The notes under the pieces are model-generated. The model saw nothing but the letters and a program-made list of their open reading frames with translations. It searched no databases and had not been told where the DNA came from. A stretch of DNA of 64,000 nucleotides, taken from Blautia faecis. GTDB taxonomy: Bacteria; Bacillota; Clostridia; Lachnospirales; Lachnospiraceae. Below, one piece after another: positions 9,340 to 17,202 of the stretch. The translations under genes were made by a program, and so were the position numbers. The stretch's first letter is position 1; each line of letters starts with the position of its first letter. Location: positions 17,193-81,192 of the forward strand of contig NZ_JAJCIA010000019.1 of the NCBI RefSeq assembly GCF_020554845.1. The letters are read 5' to 3'.

Positions 9340-10458
9340 TTGGGTGTAAAAGACCAGGGACTACAGGAGTATCTGAAAGATAACGAACGCTTTGCAGATT
9401 TTGTGAATGGTACCTTATTTGCAGGAAAGCAGATTGTGGATCCATGTTATCTTAAGGAAGTACAAAGGAAGAAGAGAGTATCATATAAACAGTCGATTAT
9501 GGCAAAAAATATACAAAAGAAAAACAATTCTGAAAAATACGGCGAAGAGGAAATTGCCAGGGAAAAAGGTGTTTTTGAAGAGGGAGAATTCGGGGATGAC
9601 AGCGCGAAGCTCATGTATCTGGAAAGAGAGCGCGATTTCCTTCGTCTCCACGATAAGCCAGGCTGTAGATTTTTGTTGGCATGTGAAGTTGAATCTGGGG
9701 CAAATTATGAGATGCCTGTGAGATGTTTTACATATGACAGCATAGAATATACAGATCAGCTAAAAGAGTGGAAAAGAAAATCCCAGCAAATGTTTTGGGG
9801 AAGAGGAAAACGTGGGAAAAAACGGCGCCGAATCCGTCGTCCATTGCTTCCGGTATTTCATCAGGTATTATACCTGGGAGAGAAAAGGTGGAAGAGTAAG
9901 TTAAAATTACAGGAAATGATGGACATCCCGGAAAATGTGATGAGTTTTTCAGACAGGCTTCCTGATTATGATATTTGTATGATAGATATTCATGAACAGA
10001 ATCCTGAGTTGTTTCACACGGAATGGAAAGATATTTTCCAGCTTATGAAGCACAGCCGTAAAAAAGACGAATTGAGAAAATACGTAGAAGAGAGTAACGA
10101 AGAAATACGAAAGCTAAGTCAAGAAACCAGATGGCTTTTGGCGATATTACTGGAGCAATATGAATTTGTTGATGAAGAGGTTGTGGAGGTGAAGGATATG
10201 TGTAAGGCATGGGATGGCGCAATGCAAATGTATGCAGATGAAGCGAGAGCAGCAACGCGGAAAGAAATGAAGAAAGAGATGAAAAAAGAAATGAGAAGAC
10301 AGGCCAGAGAAAAAGATCGCAGGACCGTTTTTAACATGTTTTCTCGGGGGTATTCACAGAAAGAAATTGCGGCAATTTCCGAGCTGCCGCTTAAAAAAGT
10401 ACAGAAAATGTGTGAAGGGTTTATCGAGAATACAACAATGGCAGTACATACTTCTTGA
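9340..10458 (+). CDS. Rpn-family recombination-promoting nuclease / putative transposase
   Basis: 372 residues from a TTG start at 9340, chosen because AAGGTGGTG precedes it and the product then begins (M)GVKDQGLQEY, like Lachnospiraceae relatives. The central part has features of the PD-(D/E)XK fold of Rpn/YhgA-like proteins: DFLRLHDKPGCRFLLACEVE, then NYEMPVRCFTYDSIEYTDQL, then HQVLYLGEKRW. The C-terminal third is lysine-rich helix (repeated KKEMKKEM at about residues 307-320) ending in a helix-turn-helix-like FNMFSRGYSQKEIAAISELP. Known relatives cut DNA and promote recombination. Two copies of a structured repeat bracket this gene, suggesting that gene and repeats form a unit. Confidence 0.8.
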   Translation: MGVKDQGLQEYLKDNERFADFVNGTLFAGKQIVDPCYLKEVQRKKRVSYKQSIMAKNIQKKNNSEKYGEEEIAREKGVFEEGEFGDDSAKLMYLERERDFLRLHDKPGCRFLLACEVESGANYEMPVRCFTYDSIEYTDQLKEWKRKSQQMFWGRGKRGKKRRRIRRPLLPVFHQVLYLGEKRWKSKLKLQEMMDIPENVMSFSDRLPDYDICMIDIHEQNPELFHTEWKDIFQLMKHSRKKDELRKYVEESNEEIRKLSQETRWLLAILLEQYEFVDEEVVEVKDMCKAWDGAMQMYADEARAATRKEMKKEMKKEMRRQAREKDRRTVFNMFSRGYSQKEIAAISELPLKKVQKMCEGFIENTTMAVHTS

Positions 10459-10503
10459 TTTGGATTAGAAATTACAGAATAGTAGCTGAGAAAGTTTAAC
10501 GAG

Positions 10504-10594
10504 AAAAGGCATTGCAAGGAATTATATGGCGTCTGTAAACGATTTGATTTTGGAGTCAAACGTTAGGGAGAGGCTATATCCTGCAATGCCTTTT
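10504..10594 (+). repeat. Structured ~90-nt repeat, copy 2 (downstream of the Rpn gene)
   Basis: Outer stem AAAAGGCATTGCA (10504-10516) / TGCAATGCCTTTT (10582-10594), 13 bp perfect, extended by GGA/TCC. The inner hairpin AACGATTTGA (10538-10547) / TCAAACGTT (10556-10564) has one bulge. Its inner arms differ from copy 1 while pairing is kept. Both copies have the same orientation. Confidence 0.75.
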
Positions 10595-10635
10595 AAAATC
10601 CTTCAAATTTATATGAAAACTGCTAACAGGTACGC

Positions 10636-11103
10636 TTATGCATCTTGTTTCTCCGGAAACATTTTCCCGAAGAGAAAACGGATCAGCGGTCCACAGTACA
10701 TAAGCTGCCAGAAGAAGGCTACCGGGAAGTTCATGAAAGTGGTCTGGAGCCATACGGCAACGAACTGGGAACCCGCATTTTTAAACAAGATTGTGGCAAT
10801 TAAGCTCATGATCGGGCACATAATGCAGATGATCATAACAGAAATTGCAACTGTGATGGCGAAAGGTCTGTCTTTAGGTGTGACAATACGAAAAGCAAGC
10901 TTATGGGCAAGGTTATCAACAATAAAGAACTCCAGTACAAATGCAACCGGCCACATAATCTTCATTTCGCCGAAAGCCATGAGAAATACCTGGTTGCTCA
11001 TTCCACCGATGTTCAGGGAAATGTTGTAGCAGATCATGGCGTAGACCATAAGGAAAGCCATCATCAGAGTGAAAATAACATTTTGAAACTTAGTTTTTGG
11101 CAT
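10636..11103 (-). CDS. DUF2798-family membrane protein
   Basis: 155 residues, four predicted membrane helices, beginning MPKTKFQNVIFTLMMAFLMV, which is the typical start of DUF2798 proteins. AAAAGGAG precedes the start. The function of the family is unknown. It is transcribed against the tRNA pair, and palindromes upstream (11143-11152, 11163-11176) suggest its own small regulator, not encoded nearby. Confidence 0.8.
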   Translation of the reverse strand: MPKTKFQNVIFTLMMAFLMVYAMICYNISLNIGGMSNQVFLMAFGEMKIMWPVAFVLEFFIVDNLAHKLAFRIVTPKDRPFAITVAISVMIICIMCPIMSLIATILFKNAGSQFVAVWLQTTFMNFPVAFFWQLMYCGPLIRFLFGKMFPEKQDA

Positions 11104-11142
11104 AAAATTGTTCTCCTTTTTCTAAAAATGGGTACAAAAAAG

Positions 11143-11176
11143 ACACATGTGTTGTTCGTTATCAAGTGTACACTTG
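11143..11176. promoter_or_regulatory. Two palindromes upstream of the DUF2798 gene, candidate operator
   Basis: ACACATGTGT (11143-11152) and CAAGTGTACACTTG (11163-11176) are both perfect palindromes, sharing the ACA/TGT elements, 21 bp centre to centre (two helical turns). This is typical of a TetR- or MarR-type site. I see no further feature from 11177 to 11420. Confidence 0.45.
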
Positions 11177-11420
11177 TGTCGTTTCCAATTTTATACCAGA
11201 GCTAATTTGTTATTGAATTGTTTACCGAATGATTATTATACCAGATAAATGGGAAAATGCAATAAAAAAATCGATATATAAGATGGACTAAGAAATGATA
11301 ATGGGGATTTTTTATAAGTCAGAATGCAGTTTTACTTAAGTTCCTTGGTTATATTAAACTAGTGGTTTATTGCAGAATATATAGTTCTTCTGGTAATATA
11401 AAACATGTAAGAAATCATAT

Positions 11421-11505
11421 CGGTCATTATCCCGTTAAGGAGGCGGAGCGGACTGTAAATCCGCTGTTATCATAACACGAGTGGGTTCGATTCCCTCATG
11501 GCCGA
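11421..11505 (+). tRNA. tRNA-Tyr (anticodon GTA), divergent
   Basis: Acceptor CGGTCAT pairs with ATGGCCG (one G-U), discriminator A. Anticodon arm GCGGA-CTGTAAA-TCCGC gives anticodon GTA. A class II variable arm (TGTTA/TAACA) fits tRNA-Tyr, and the T loop is TTCGATT. The D stem has only three convincing pairs (TCC/GGA) and the T stem GTGGG/CCCTC has a T-T mismatch at its second pair. CCA is not encoded. Either a true but unusual tRNA or a decaying copy. Confidence 0.7.
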
Positions 11506-11509
11506 GTAT

Positions 11510-11583
11510 ACTCCTGTAGCTCAGCTGGATAGAGCACGCGTCTACGAAGCGCGGTGTCGAGAGTTCGAATCTCCCTAGGAGTG
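11510..11583 (+). tRNA. tRNA-Arg (anticodon ACG)
   Basis: Acceptor ACTCCTG / TAGGAGT with a terminal-side G-U, D arm GCTC/GAGC, anticodon arm CGCGT-CTACGAA-GCGCG giving ACG, five-base variable loop, T loop TTCGAAT. The T stem GAGAG/CTCCC has an A-C mismatch at the second pair. Starts 4 nt after the tRNA-Tyr, so both come from one transcript. CCA is not encoded. Confidence 0.85.
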
Positions 11584-11645
11584 CTTCCAATGGCAGATGT
11601 CTTGGAATAAAGTGAATCAGGTAAGGAAATGGTGCAAAGGAAGAA

Positions 11646-11673
11646 AGCTGTCTGTGACTAGACGGCTTTTTTT
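11646..11673 (+). terminator. Terminator after the tRNA pair
   Basis: AGCTGTCT / AGACGGCT, 8-bp stem (one G-U) with a GTGACT loop, then T7. Confidence 0.85.
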
Positions 11674-11731
11674 CATTGAGATTCAACTTCTGGATTTTGA
11701 AGATGTGCTATTTGCGATGGATTTCTTACAC

Positions 11732-11773
11732 TTTACGTAAAAAACAGGTACAGAAATTGCAGGGTGTTATAAT
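11732..11773 (+). promoter_or_regulatory. Promoter region of the GH43 gene
   Basis: A good -10 (TATAAT, 11768-11773) without a recognisable -35; instead the palindrome TTTACGTAAA (11732-11741) lies about 40 bp before the likely start of transcription. This is the layout of an activator-dependent promoter; the activator is not identified. Confidence 0.4.
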
Positions 11774-11820
11774 AAATCCATATTATGAATTATGTAAAAT
11801 AATCGATGGAGGATGAAGGT

Positions 11821-13272
11821 ATGAAAACAAAGCAGGCTGTAAATCCGTATCTGCCAAGCTGGGAATATGTGCCGGATGCGGAGCCGCATATTGTAGATGG
11901 ACGCGTATACATATATGGTTCTCATGATCTTTTTAACGGCTTGAATTTCTGTCTGGGGGACTATGTATGCTGGTCGGCACCGGTGGATGATCTTGGAAAC
12001 TGGCGTTATGAGGGAATTATTTTCAAAAGAGAACAGGATCCGGCAGCGCCGAAAATCCGTCTTACAAATGGTCTGGCAGCACCGGATATGATTCAGGGAC
12101 CGGACGGAAGATTTTATCTTTACTATTTTATGGGTGGCACCAAGATGATCTCTGTGGCTGTCTGTGACAAGCCGGCAGGCAAATATGAATTTTATGGTTA
12201 TGTAAAATATGCAGACGGTATTCCTATTGGAAAGAAAGAGGAGCCGCTGCAGTTTGACCCGGGCGTTTTTATGGATGACGATGGAAAACTGTATCTTTAC
12301 ACAGGCTTTGCCCTTCAGGGAAATCCTCTTCTGCTTGATGGCTCCAAGCCGACTGAGCACGGTGCAATGTGCTTCGAGCTGGACCCCGCAGATATGCTTA
12401 CTGTAAAAATGGGACCGAAATACATTGGAATTGCCAGTGAGAAAGAAGCACCAGGAAGTTCTTATGAGGGACATCCCTTCCTGGAAGCAAGCTCCATGCG
12501 TAAATTCAATGGAACCTATTACTTCATCTACAGCTCCCTGAACAGCCATGAGCTTTGCTATGCAACAAGCGATAACCCTACAGAGGGCTTTGAGTTTGGC
12601 GGTGTTCTGGTCAGCAACGGGGACATCGGCCTTCCTGGAATCACAGATGTAAAAAATGCAAGAAACTGTACCGGAAACACTCACGGAAGCCTGATCGAGA
12701 TTAATGGAAGCTATTATGTTTTCTATCACAGACACAGTAACCGTAAGCAGTCTTCCCGTCAGGCCTGTGCAGAGCGCATCCGCTTTGAGAATGGCAAATT
12801 CTATCAGGCAGAGATGACCTCCTGTGGCCTGAATGACGGACCGCTTAAGGGAAAAGGAAACTATCCTTCCTATATTTCCTGTAACGTATATGGCAAAAAG
12901 GGAACCCGTTTCTTAAGTATGATCAAACATCCAAAGTCCGGACATCCATATCTGACTCAGGATGGAAAGGATCGTGAACAGGGGTCAGATCAGTATATTG
13001 CCAATATGTGTGACGGAGCAGTTGCAGGCTTCAAATATTTTGACCTGCGTGAGACCTCTAAGGTTCGTATTAATATTAAGGGAAAAGCAACTGGAGTTGT
13101 TTATTTATCCACAGAGGAAGGCGGCAAGCCAGTGGCAAAGATTCAGGTGAAACCTTGCAAGGAACAGCACGGTTTTGCAGCTGATGTAAACGGACTCGGT
13201 GAGAAAGAGGCACTGTACTTCAGTTACAAGGGAACTGGCGCATTTAATTTTATGTCTTTTGATCTGAAGTAA
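11821..13272 (+). CDS. GH43-family glycoside hydrolase
   Basis: 483 residues from ATG 11821; an in-frame ATG at 11806 falls within the GGAGG site. No signal peptide, so it acts on imported oligosaccharides. The five-bladed GH43 propeller occupies about residues 10-330: VPDAEPHI carries the probable base Asp19, APDMIQGPDGRFYLYY the pKa-modulating Asp, and FLEASSMRKFNGTYYFIY the probable acid Glu. Residues 340-483 form a carbohydrate-binding-like beta domain. Family activities are beta-xylosidase, arabinofuranosidase and related; which applies here cannot be read from the sequence. The GPH transporter gene follows 110 nt later. Confidence 0.87.
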   Translation: MKTKQAVNPYLPSWEYVPDAEPHIVDGRVYIYGSHDLFNGLNFCLGDYVCWSAPVDDLGNWRYEGIIFKREQDPAAPKIRLTNGLAAPDMIQGPDGRFYLYYFMGGTKMISVAVCDKPAGKYEFYGYVKYADGIPIGKKEEPLQFDPGVFMDDDGKLYLYTGFALQGNPLLLDGSKPTEHGAMCFELDPADMLTVKMGPKYIGIASEKEAPGSSYEGHPFLEASSMRKFNGTYYFIYSSLNSHELCYATSDNPTEGFEFGGVLVSNGDIGLPGITDVKNARNCTGNTHGSLIEINGSYYVFYHRHSNRKQSSRQACAERIRFENGKFYQAEMTSCGLNDGPLKGKGNYPSYISCNVYGKKGTRFLSMIKHPKSGHPYLTQDGKDREQGSDQYIANMCDGAVAGFKYFDLRETSKVRINIKGKATGVVYLSTEEGGKPVAKIQVKPCKEQHGFAADVNGLGEKEALYFSYKGTGAFNFMSFDLK

Positions 13273-13382
13273 GATTCCATTAAATGTGCAGGAAATATTC
13301 TGCCCGCAAATGGCAGACAGAGCTTAAATAAAGGGAAAAAGAGTTTATATTAAGAGTCAAATAAACCCAGGAGGCGAAATAT

Positions 13383-14954
13383 TTGAACATTACTAATTTT
13401 GCAAGAAAACTTGCAGAAAAGCCGGTTTTTAAAACAAGAATCAAATCCGATCAGGTGAAGCTTCCGGAGATTGCCATTGGATATTTTCTGGCGCCCTTTT
13501 GCGCCATGTTTGCCAATGCCATTTTCGGTGCCTATCTGAACCGTTATTATGTAGATGTACTTGGCTGGACGAAATTCGGAGCATTTGCCACACTTCTGCC
13601 AATTGTATCTGTGATTTTCGTAGTTCTCGGAAATCTGATGATCGGGCAGTGGATCGACAACACCAGAAGTACCCAGGGAAAAGCAAGACCTTATATGATC
13701 ATTGCGGCCCCCATGCTGATCATAGCCATTATTCTTATGTTTATGACACCAGCTAAGGGCAATAATGCGGTGCAGATGATCTGGATCGCAGTGTCCTATA
13801 ACCTGTACTATGCACTTGCATATCCATGTTTTTACTGTGCACACAGCTCCATGGTCTCTCTTTCTACCAGAAATTCTGAGAGCCGCGGACTTCTTGCAAC
13901 ACTGTCAAATGCAGCAATGGTTGCTTCTGCCGGAGTTGGAGCCAGCATTGTAGTGCCGATCCTTCTTCAGAGCTTTCTGTTTGTGACAAAGGAAGGCGGA
14001 ATTGATGTGGATGCAAGCTATTCACACTGGAGGATTATTTCCATAGTTCTTTGTCTGGTAAGTGCATTTGGCTGTATGCTGGAATATTATTTTACCAGAG
14101 AGCGTATTACAGAGGAAACCATCAATCTGAATGTAAAGGAAGAGAAGATGCCGCTGAAAAAACAGCTGGAAGGCTGTATCCACAACAAATACTGGTGGAT
14201 CATCATTCTCTATTTCCTGATTTTCCAGTTTGGCCAGCTGATCAAAAACAGTTCCATGAGCTTCTATGTAAGATGGATGTTTGACAGTGTAATTAATTCT
14301 GCAAATCCGGAGCAGACTTCCGGTGCATTAATGTCAACACTTGGTTTGGTTGGTGGAATTCCTACTGCCGTTGGTATGGTAGTGGCATGGCCAATTGCCC
14401 GTAAGCTGGGCAAAAAGAGAGCTGTTGTTACAGGACTTTGCTTCTCCGTTGTAGGCGGCCTTGTCTGTTTCCTGAATGTACACAGCTTCGGAATGGTTGC
14501 TGCAAGTATGGTACTGAAAGGAATCGGAAGTATTCCGGCAATGTATGTGACGATGGCGCTTCTTTCTGATGTGCTGGATCACCTGGAAGCGAAAAATGGT
14601 TTCCGAAGCGATGGATTTACAATGTCTGTTTATAGCTCCATTATGGTAGGTCTTAGCGGACTCTGTATCGGTGTGCTGAACAGTCTTCTTACCTTTGCAG
14701 GCTACAGCAATACCGGCATTGCCTGCAATCCGCAGACTCTGGAAATCGTTGAAAATGTGGCAAACTATACAGGGCAGATCGTTTACCGTCAGATGGGCGG
14801 CGTGGAGCAGGTACTTGCATTCGCATTCCTGGCGGCAGATGTGATCACATATGCAGTTGTTATCATTCTTATGAGCCGTCTGGATGTAGAAAAACACATT
14901 GAAGAGGACCAGAAAAAGATCAAAGAAAATCAGAAGAAAGCAGCTAATATCTAA
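13383..14954 (+). CDS. Sugar:cation symporter, GPH family (MFS)
   Basis: 523 residues with about 12 membrane helices, of the glycoside-pentoside-hexuronide type. TTG 13383 is taken as start because AGGAGG lies 7 nt before it and no other start is as well placed. The loop GQWIDNTRSTQGKARPYMII between helices 2 and 3 matches the GPH-type loop with conserved Asp and Arg. A charged cytoplasmic tail (EDQKKIKENQKKAANI) ends the protein. It likely imports the glycoside split by the neighbouring GH43 and GH78-like enzymes. A terminator follows. Confidence 0.88.
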   Translation: MNITNFARKLAEKPVFKTRIKSDQVKLPEIAIGYFLAPFCAMFANAIFGAYLNRYYVDVLGWTKFGAFATLLPIVSVIFVVLGNLMIGQWIDNTRSTQGKARPYMIIAAPMLIIAIILMFMTPAKGNNAVQMIWIAVSYNLYYALAYPCFYCAHSSMVSLSTRNSESRGLLATLSNAAMVASAGVGASIVVPILLQSFLFVTKEGGIDVDASYSHWRIISIVLCLVSAFGCMLEYYFTRERITEETINLNVKEEKMPLKKQLEGCIHNKYWWIIILYFLIFQFGQLIKNSSMSFYVRWMFDSVINSANPEQTSGALMSTLGLVGGIPTAVGMVVAWPIARKLGKKRAVVTGLCFSVVGGLVCFLNVHSFGMVAASMVLKGIGSIPAMYVTMALLSDVLDHLEAKNGFRSDGFTMSVYSSIMVGLSGLCIGVLNSLLTFAGYSNTGIACNPQTLEIVENVANYTGQIVYRQMGGVEQVLAFAFLAADVITYAVVIILMSRLDVEKHIEEDQKKIKENQKKAANI

Positions 14955-15007
14955 TTGTTTCAGAACCTGTTTCCTGTTATACTATTCTTAGTTAACACAA
15001 GTGATTC

Positions 15008-15048
15008 CGGCTCCCTGGTGCAGTGTCACTGTGCCAGGGAGCCGTTTT
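15008..15048 (+). terminator. Terminator of the GH43-transporter operon
   Basis: Perfect 11-bp stem CGGCTCCCTGG / CCAGGGAGCCG with an additional inner CAGTG/CACTG pairing, then TTTT. Confidence 0.9.
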
Positions 15049-15144
15049 AGCCGAATAAGCTGCGAAGAAGCTATTCGATTATGAGAAGGCAGCAAAGCGG
15101 ATTGGAGTATCCGTTTGATTGAATAGGATAGGTGAGAAATAATT

Positions 15145-15855
15145 ATGATAAGAATTGCAATTGTAGAGGATGACAGGCATGACCGGGAGGCGTTGAAGAA
15201 ATGCCTGAATCGTTATGAAAAAGAGAACCAGATGAAATTTTCCGTAACAGAATTTCAGGACGGAGAGGATATTGTGACCGATTACACTGCCAGCTATGAC
15301 CTTATTATTCTGGATATTGAGATGGCTTTTCTCAATGGAATGAAAGCAGCAGAAAAAATCCGCGAGCTTGATACAAATGTAATTATTATTTTTATTACAA
15401 ATATGCCTCAGTATGCCATTCAGGGATATAAGGTAAATGCGCTGGATTATATTTTGAAGCCAATTTCCTATTTTTCATTTTCAGAGAGTATGGTAAGGGC
15501 TCTGGCAAAGGTGAAGACACCGGAGAAGGAGTACATTACCATTGTTCTGAAGGGAGGTAAAAAGAAGCTGGATGTGGCGCGGATTTGTTACGTGGAGGTT
15601 CAGGACCATGTGCTGATCTACCACACTCTGGATGGGGATTTTGAGACAAAGGGCACTATGAGGGATACAGATAATCAGTTTGATCCGAAGAAATATTTTC
15701 GGTGTAACCGCTGTTATCTGGTAAATCTGGAATTTGTAGAGACTTATCAGGGCAGTGATATTATGGTAAACGGCGACACGATCCAGGTGAGCAGAAGCAG
15801 GCGGAAGCCCTTCCTGGATGCCCTGAATGAATATATGAATGAGGTGGAAAAATGA
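15145..15855 (+). CDS. LytTR-type response regulator (AgrA-like)
   Basis: 236 residues. The receiver domain (about 1-120) has the acidic pair Glu8-Asp9/Asp10, phosphoacceptor Asp57 (LIILDIEMAFLNG), Thr near 84 (IFITNM) and the ALDYILKPI lysine. The LytTR DNA-binding domain follows (about 135-236; FRCNRCYLVNLEFVE and SRSRRKPFLDALNEYM). It overlaps the sensor kinase start by 4 nt. An imperfect dyad (CGAATA/TATTCG, 15052-15077) lies upstream. No AgrB/AgrD-type peptide genes are visible, so a signal linked to the sugar locus is inferred. Confidence 0.92.
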   Translation: MIRIAIVEDDRHDREALKKCLNRYEKENQMKFSVTEFQDGEDIVTDYTASYDLIILDIEMAFLNGMKAAEKIRELDTNVIIIFITNMPQYAIQGYKVNALDYILKPISYFSFSESMVRALAKVKTPEKEYITIVLKGGKKKLDVARICYVEVQDHVLIYHTLDGDFETKGTMRDTDNQFDPKKYFRCNRCYLVNLEFVETYQGSDIMVNGDTIQVSRSRRKPFLDALNEYMNEVEK

Positions 15856-17180
15856 GAGGCACAGTAGTCAACACTCCCGGATATTATTATGCCATTTCCT
15901 ACTGGCTTTCTGCACTGGTAATGATTCTTGTGCATGGATGCGGGAAAAAAGATGTGTGGAAATATGTGTATGGGGTGTTGAGCTTTATCAGTATTTTTAC
16001 CGTTATGTTTTTTACAGATGGAATAAAGCAGATGTTTTTCATGCCTCTTATGGTTTGTGTGTTTTTGCTGATGCTTTTGTACATCAGGATGGCAGGAGAG
16101 CTTCCATGGCGTGAAACCGGATTTTTCTGTGCGAAGGCATTTATCAACGCAGAATTTGCAGCCTCTTTGTGCTGGCAGATTCATTATTTTTATACAGGTG
16201 ATTTCAGCGGTCAGGAGAAGGGGACACCAGAGCAGATGCTATGGAGAGTGCTGCATATGGTAGTTATTTATGCAGTACTATACATTCTGATTTATTTGAT
16301 CGAACGTTATCTGAAAAAGGATATTGAAGAATTGCAGATCACCCGCAGAGAATTACTGGTTGTATATTTTGTGCTGATTATGGTGTATTGTATCAGCAAT
16401 GTAAGCTATGTGGATGTAAAAAGTATTTTCAGTGCAGGAACAGCTATGGATGTGTTTATTATCCGCACACTGGCGGATCTTAGCGGTATGGCGGTGCTTT
16501 ATGCTTATCACATTCAGGTAAAAGAGATCCAGATGCGTTTTGAGAAGGATACGCTTCGGAATATTATGGATATGCAGTACAAAAATTACAAGCTTTCCAA
16601 GGAGAGTATCGACATTGTAAATCAGAAATACCATGATCTGAAGCATCAGATCAATCTTTTAAAAAGCGGCGCAGATTCTGAAAAAGCAGGGGAATACCTG
16701 GAACAGATGGAGCGTGAGATCAAGATTTATGAGACACAGAATAAAACGGGAAATAAGGTCCTTGATACCATTCTTACCAGTAAAAGCATGCATTGTCAGA
16801 GACATGGTATTGAGCTGAAATTTATGGGTGAGGGGCAGCTTCTGAATTTTATGGAGGATATGGATATCAGTGCTCTTTTCGGAAATATGCTGGATAACGC
16901 TATTGAAAGTGTGGTGAAGATCAAAGACCGTCAGAAACGTTTGATTTCCCTGCACGTGATTCAGGATAAACAGTTTATCCGTATTCGCACAGAGAATTAC
17001 TGTGAGGAGAATGTTCAGTTCCAGGATGGAATCCCGATCACCACCAAGAAAGATAAACGGTTCCATGGATATGGAATGAAGAGTATGAAAAAAATTGTAG
17101 AGAAGTATGGCGGTTCAGTTATGGCGGGCAAGGCGAATAACTGGTTTGAGCTGAAGATACTGATTCCGATGAAACATTAG
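15852..17180 (+). CDS. Sensor histidine kinase, GHKL family (AgrC-like)
   Basis: 442 residues: an N-terminal part with about six membrane helices (residues 8-220), a coiled dimerisation helix with the phosphoacceptor motif KYHDLKHQI, and a C-terminal GHKL ATPase (LFGNMLDNAIESV N box; HGYGMKSMKKIVEKYGG G box). Translationally coupled to the response regulator through ATGA. Kinases of this family usually sense peptides or small extracellular molecules; here the pair is wedged between transporter and hydrolase genes of a glycan locus. Confidence 0.92.
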   Translation: MRGTVVNTPGYYYAISYWLSALVMILVHGCGKKDVWKYVYGVLSFISIFTVMFFTDGIKQMFFMPLMVCVFLLMLLYIRMAGELPWRETGFFCAKAFINAEFAASLCWQIHYFYTGDFSGQEKGTPEQMLWRVLHMVVIYAVLYILIYLIERYLKKDIEELQITRRELLVVYFVLIMVYCISNVSYVDVKSIFSAGTAMDVFIIRTLADLSGMAVLYAYHIQVKEIQMRFEKDTLRNIMDMQYKNYKLSKESIDIVNQKYHDLKHQINLLKSGADSEKAGEYLEQMEREIKIYETQNKTGNKVLDTILTSKSMHCQRHGIELKFMGEGQLLNFMEDMDISALFGNMLDNAIESVVKIKDRQKRLISLHVIQDKQFIRIRTENYCEENVQFQDGIPITTKKDKRFHGYGMKSMKKIVEKYGGSVMAGKANNWFELKILIPMKH

Positions 17181-17202
17181 ACGATTTTTAGGAGGAAAGA
17201 TA

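Noticed and set aside
10526..11029. 167-codon plus-strand reading frame opposite the DUF2798 gene
   Set aside because: The minus-strand frame has the DUF2798 start, membrane helices and a ribosome site; this one has none.
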